Assembly (NCBI GenBank): GCA_020635115.1
Contig: JACKAK010000007.1
Span: forward strand, 1 to 64,000
Length of the DNA stretch: 64,000 nt
DNA from: Halobacteriovoraceae bacterium
GTDB taxonomy: Bacteria; Bdellovibrionota; Bacteriovoracia; Bacteriovoracales; Bacteriovoracaceae
Direction: 5' to 3'
The position numbers and the translations under genes are program-made. Below are positions 60,350-64,000 of this stretch, piece by piece (position 1 is the first letter of the stretch; each line of letters opens with the position of its first letter). The notes below the pieces were generated by a model that saw nothing but the letters and a program-made list of their open reading frames with translations, did no database searches and was not told the DNA's origin.

Positions 60350-62853
60350 TTTTAAAATTGAAATATGCATGGAAGTTTTTTAGAAACGGTAGAAGATATA
60401 CATTTCTAATACTTTTTAATTTTACGATCGCTTTATCAGGTCTAATTAGTGTACTTCTTCTTACAGAATCAATGAGAGAATCATTAAATAATCAATCAAG
60501 AAATCTTGTCGGTGCAGATATTGTTATTCAAACAAGGCAGGATCTTGAAGATAAAAAAATTTCCGAAGTGGTCAATTTAATAGGTGGAGAAAAAAATATC
60601 TCAAAGGTCTATAGTCTATATTCCATGTTATCAGATGGCAATTCATTGCGCTTAATTGAAATCAAAGGTGTGGATAATAAATATCCTTTTTATGGAGAAG
60701 TTCAAACTCAATTTGGTTCTCTTGATCTGAAAAATAAGAAAATAGTGGTCTATCCAGAATTAATTGATCAAATTCAAGAAGGAGTACACAGCGTTCAAAT
60801 AGGTGAGAAAAAATTTGAAATTGAGCAGGTTGCTAAGAACGATACTTTACAAGGTGGAATTACCACAAGTATGGCCCCACGAGTATACATGTCTCATGAA
60901 ACTTTAAAGCTAACTGAGCTAATGAAACCTGGAAGTACTTTGTTTTATCAGTATCTTATTAAAGATGAAAGGAACGACACTCAACTCATAAAAAAATTAA
61001 AAAAATTAATTAATGATCCTGAAATTCGAATATTAAGTGCTACTGAATCATCTGAACAAATTCATCGGATGACTTCATACCTCTTTGATTTTTTGGGAAT
61101 TGTTGCTCTTATAGGATTATTGTTGGGTGTAATTTGTATATTTTATCTCATAAAAAGTTATATCTCTCATATTCGAAAGGACTTATCTATTCTGAGTTTT
61201 ATCACCGGAAAAAATAAAATTATCGGGCAAATTATCCAGTTACAAATGAATTTGAATTTAGCATTTTCACTTATATTATCCCTTTGTATCTCTTTTGCCT
61301 TCTCATATTGGATCAAAAATCTATTACAAGAATACTTAAAATTTCAAATTGAAATAATTTTTGATTACAGACTTGTCATAACAATATTTACATTTATTCT
61401 ATTGTTATCTGTGTTAGTCTTAAGACCTATTGTTTATCATCAATTAAATTTGTCTTTTGGAAGTATTTTAAGAAGTAATAATTTTTTTCAGATAAATAAA
61501 AGTAAAAGACTCCTGATCGATTTGATAATCTTTATTATCTTTTTTTATTTCATCACCATTATTATATCGAATTCTTTTTTTATAGGAACAATTTTTGTTA
61601 TTTCATTGATAATAATTTTGGGAATCTGTTCAATCAGTGTTTCAGGCCTGCTTAAATTTATGGCATCTAGGTCTTCTTTATCAAATAATTTTAATTATTT
61701 CATAAAGAACCTTTCAAGAGAAAGGTCTGGCCCCATCATTTTAGTATGCACATTTGTTCCAATATTATCTTTTTTAATCATGATATCTCAGCTGGAAGAT
61801 TCAGTATCAAATGAATTAAAAAATGATCAATCAAAACAACAAGTTATTTTTTTATTTGATGTACAAGAATATCAACTTAATTTATTACAAGAAACAGTAA
61901 AAGATGAGGGAGGTGAAGTTTTGCTGATATCACCACTTGTAAGATCTAGACTGACTTCTATTAATAACAATAAACTAAAGAGAGCAGATGAGGATCAATT
62001 CTCAAGAGAATCTCAAAGATCGGCCAGATTTAGAAATAGAGGCATAAATCTAAGTTTTAGAGATCATTTGATTGCTGATGAAAAAATTGTGGAAGGGATG
62101 TCACTAGAAAAATTTAAAAAAAATCATCCCAATATAAATGGGATTTCTATAGAAAAAAGATATGCTCAAAGAATGCAAATCAAGATTGGGGACGTTTTAG
62201 AGTTTGATGTTCTTGGAATTAAAATTAAGGGAACTGTTGCAAATATTCGAAGTGTAAAATGGACAACTTTTAATCCAAACTTTTTTATTTTATTTTCCTC
62301 TGGTCTTTTAGAAGATGCTCCTAAGACTTATCTCACTTCCATAAACTCAAAAAATGTCAAAAAGAAAATAATGAATTCAGTATTTAGCAAATTTCCAAAT
62401 ATTTCCATGATTGATGTTGAAAGATTAATAAAAAAAATATACATCATCATTGATCTGATTAATAAGTCAATGTATTCAATGTCAGTTTATATAGTGATAC
62501 TTGGATTATTTATATTCTTCTCACTTTCAAAAGTTCAATTTGAAGAAAGATCTAAAAATTTTATTCTTCTCAAACTTCTAGGGGCACCCTATAGTTATAT
62601 ATTGAAAAATTCAACTTATGAAATATCTATACTTATGGTTCTTGTTTTATTGTTTTCTTTAATATTTGGCACAATCTTATCATTTATTGTTCAAACAGTT
62701 GTATTTGATTTGGAATTCATTTTTGAACTTAAAAAAATAATATTTTTCATTTTACCTTCATTTCTGACAATTTTATTTTTTCAAGTATATACTTATTTAA
62801 GAATCAAAAAATCATATTCTCAACTTAGAGAAATGCAAATTAGTGAGTTTTAA
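60346..62853 (+). CDS. ybbP: YbbP-like FtsX-family ABC permease
   Basis: 835 residues. Ten or so hydrophobic segments in the YbbP pattern: one at the N-terminus (FLILFNFTIALSGLISVLLL), three around 240-360, several around 380-475, and three at the C-terminus, with two large periplasmic domains between. Blocks NQSRNLVGADIVIQTRQDLE and SVKWTTFNPNFFILFSSG are characteristic of this family. It overlaps the YbbA gene by four bases and converges on the HD-type gene with a 14-base overlap. Membrane lipid or thioester extraction is inferred from its TesA neighbour. Confidence 0.88.
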   Translation: MILKLKYAWKFFRNGRRYTFLILFNFTIALSGLISVLLLTESMRESLNNQSRNLVGADIVIQTRQDLEDKKISEVVNLIGGEKNISKVYSLYSMLSDGNSLRLIEIKGVDNKYPFYGEVQTQFGSLDLKNKKIVVYPELIDQIQEGVHSVQIGEKKFEIEQVAKNDTLQGGITTSMAPRVYMSHETLKLTELMKPGSTLFYQYLIKDERNDTQLIKKLKKLINDPEIRILSATESSEQIHRMTSYLFDFLGIVALIGLLLGVICIFYLIKSYISHIRKDLSILSFITGKNKIIGQIIQLQMNLNLAFSLILSLCISFAFSYWIKNLLQEYLKFQIEIIFDYRLVITIFTFILLLSVLVLRPIVYHQLNLSFGSILRSNNFFQINKSKRLLIDLIIFIIFFYFITIIISNSFFIGTIFVISLIIILGICSISVSGLLKFMASRSSLSNNFNYFIKNLSRERSGPIILVCTFVPILSFLIMISQLEDSVSNELKNDQSKQQVIFLFDVQEYQLNLLQETVKDEGGEVLLISPLVRSRLTSINNNKLKRADEDQFSRESQRSARFRNRGINLSFRDHLIADEKIVEGMSLEKFKKNHPNINGISIEKRYAQRMQIKIGDVLEFDVLGIKIKGTVANIRSVKWTTFNPNFFILFSSGLLEDAPKTYLTSINSKNVKKKIMNSVFSKFPNISMIDVERLIKKIYIIIDLINKSMYSMSVYIVILGLFIFFSLSKVQFEERSKNFILLKLLGAPYSYILKNSTYEISILMVLVLLFSLIFGTILSFIVQTVVFDLEFIFELKKIIFFILPSFLTILFFQVYTYLRIKKSYSQLREMQISEF

Positions 62854-63724
62854 TAATTTTTTCTAGCTCATAAAAATAGCGTAAAAGTTTCTCTGAAGGA
62901 TATTTTGATTTTAATACTGAAATGATTTGAGAAATTTTTGAATTATCAAAATGTTGACGATACATACCCATAACTAATTTATGTGCTAAATTGAAACATA
63001 TACAATAAGGAGGGAGATTATCTAAAGTCTCTTCATGATGTTTTTCTACAATATTTATAACTTCACTAGAAATATTTGGATTCGCCCTCAGAACAGAGGC
63101 CATCTGTCTAGGATGTACTCTTAATAGTCTTTCTTGTAATTGATTGAGATCTTGTTCAAGTTCAATATCTTTTAACTGAATGGCCTCTACATTCAAATCA
63201 TGAAAAAAAGATGCCATGCAAATTTTTTCTTCTATTTGAACATTGTGCCAGTCCATACCTCTTGCAATTTGTGTGGCCAGGGCGCATGTCAAATAACTAT
63301 GTTCATACTGAAATTGATCGTCCGATTGAGTAATTTCACTAACTAACTTGCTTAGGGATTTATCATTTTTCAAAAAATTTTCTACTTTGTCTGCAAGATC
63401 GTTAACTTTACTCAGGACTTCTTCTGAAACACCAATTTCTTGTAAAATCCCTCCAAGAATTTCACGAGCAAAAATTTTATCGAGATCCTTATTGGTGAGA
63501 CTAGAGAGTTCAATATGAAATTTTTCTTTTGCAGATTGAGTTATATAAAAATCATAAACTTTTCTCCTTATATACTTTTCAACAAATTCCTTCTCGATCC
63601 TATCGCCGGCCGCTAAGATCTTGACGTAATTTGTTTGAGAAAGTTGGACAAATATATCACATGGTGAATCCAGGAATTTCAAAAAAAGAATGGCCTTATA
63701 TGGATAGAACAGAATTTTACTCAT
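62840..63724 (-). CDS. HD-domain signalling-type protein
   Basis: ATG 63724 (MSKILFYPYKAILFLKF) is preferred because a longer start at 63778 would overlap the divergent LysE-type gene; all starts have weak ribosome sites. About 294 residues. The N-terminal 110 residues form an alpha/beta region; the C-terminal part has an HD-type metal-binding arrangement: HSYLTCALATQIARGM, MASFFHDLNVEAIQL, VHPRQMASVLRANP and NIVEKHHEETLDNLPP. Together they resemble HD-GYP-like phosphodiesterases of the c-di-GMP class, but the GYP triplet is not evident. Activity and substrate are unproven. Confidence 0.75.
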   Translation of the reverse strand: MSKILFYPYKAILFLKFLDSPCDIFVQLSQTNYVKILAAGDRIEKEFVEKYIRRKVYDFYITQSAKEKFHIELSSLTNKDLDKIFAREILGGILQEIGVSEEVLSKVNDLADKVENFLKNDKSLSKLVSEITQSDDQFQYEHSYLTCALATQIARGMDWHNVQIEEKICMASFFHDLNVEAIQLKDIELEQDLNQLQERLLRVHPRQMASVLRANPNISSEVINIVEKHHEETLDNLPPYCICFNLAHKLVMGMYRQHFDNSKISQIISVLKSKYPSEKLLRYFYELEKIIKTH

Positions 63725-63764
63725 GTCACATTCTATCATATTTAAATTAAAGAGGGAGAGTGTA

Positions 63765-64000
63765 GTGGAAATTTTCATAAAAATTATTCTGATCCATATT
63801 GCCGCAGTGAGTTCCCCTGGACCTGATTTTGCACTTGTTGTAAACTACTCTCTCAAAAAAGGAATGAAGAGTGCCATGATTGTTTCTTGTGGAATTGGTA
63901 CAGGTCTTATCTTCCATATAACCTATTCTCTTTTTGGACTTGGTATTCTTATTGAAAAATATCCTCTTATAAATTCAATGTTTAAATATTTAGGTTGTTT
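63765..64000 (+). CDS. LysE/RhtB-family amino-acid exporter, 3' truncated by the window
   Basis: A GTG start at 63765 follows GAGGGAGAG; 78 residues are visible before the window ends. The start MEIFIKIILIHIAAVSSPGP with the conserved PGPDFA (SSPGPDFALVVNYSLKKG) and a second helix MIVSCGIGTGLIFHITYSLF are the signature of LysE/RhtB exporters. These six-helix proteins export amino acids such as threonine or homoserine. The gene is divergent to the HD-type protein. Confidence 0.9.
   Translation, partial: MEIFIKIILIHIAAVSSPGPDFALVVNYSLKKGMKSAMIVSCGIGTGLIFHITYSLFGLGILIEKYPLINSMFKYLGC

Noticed and set aside
1..64000. CRISPR array, integrase, or prophage
   Set aside because: No regularly spaced repeats, Cas genes, integrase, phage structural genes or att-like tRNA duplication were seen.

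Overview
The window is strongly AT-rich, densely coding bacterial chromosome carrying Gram-negative hallmarks: lipoprotein signal peptides, periplasmic DsbA-like and MltD-like proteins, MFP/MacB-type and YbbA/YbbP-type exporters. The gene mix suggests a low-GC member of the Bdellovibrionota, perhaps the Bacteriovoracales. It includes a secreted FGE-sulfatase-like lipoprotein, tandem CBS/cNMP signalling genes, a TyrRS of the type seen there, and many small exported proteins. This taxonomic guess rests on gene style only, not on a marker gene.

Layout. 0-15 kb: a DedA fragment; a long acetyl-CoA hydrolase-like protein; a PP2C phosphatase/protein kinase pair; a beta-CASP nuclease; an FMN glutamate-synthase-like protein; a DEAD-box helicase fused to a complete Jag/KhpB-like RNA-binding module; and a four-gene sensory cluster (796-aa GAF-like protein, cNMP-binding protein, two CBS proteins). 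15-16 kb: mostly non-coding, holding a dead TnpB remnant. 16-30 kb: RRM protein, MltD-type transglycosylase, PreA-like dehydrogenase, glutathione peroxidase, OPT transporter, GltB, hydrolase-OsmC fusion, Na/Pi transporter, GreA-like factor and a fasciclin-domain protein. 30.4-34.9 kb: an island of broken genes (lipocalin, glutathione peroxidase, FGE-sulfatase-like lipoprotein, tyrosyl-tRNA synthetase, YceI-like). 35-38 kb: small membrane and exported proteins, one of them directly under a cobalamin-riboswitch-like element, then tRNA-Val. 38-49 kb: a heterodimeric ABC exporter, DsbA-like lipoprotein, long coiled-coil protein, pyruvate kinase with a ferredoxin tail, tRNA-Phe, hydrolase and QueG. 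49-64 kb: a secreted HExxH protein, SRPBCC protein, photolyase, two ABC export systems (one with a TesA-like esterase), an HD-type protein, and the start of a LysE-family exporter.

Functional themes are envelope maintenance (MltD, TesA/YbbA/YbbP, MFP-MacB, DsbA-like), nitrogen and carbon metabolism (GltB, PreA-like, pyruvate kinase), oxidative-stress defence (glutathione peroxidase, OsmC), RNA metabolism (DEAD-Jag, RRM protein, GreA-like, QueG) and intracellular signalling (kinase/phosphatase, GAF/cNMP/CBS, HD).

The most noteworthy items are: the helicase-Jag fusion, whose Q-motif region lies upstream of any standard start codon; pyruvate kinase with a C-terminal two-cluster ferredoxin domain in which one cysteine is aspartate; an unknown membrane protein behind a B12 riboswitch; and the 4.5-kb broken-gene island. 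In that island protein motifs remain well conserved between dense frameshifts, so sequencing error must be excluded before it is called decay.
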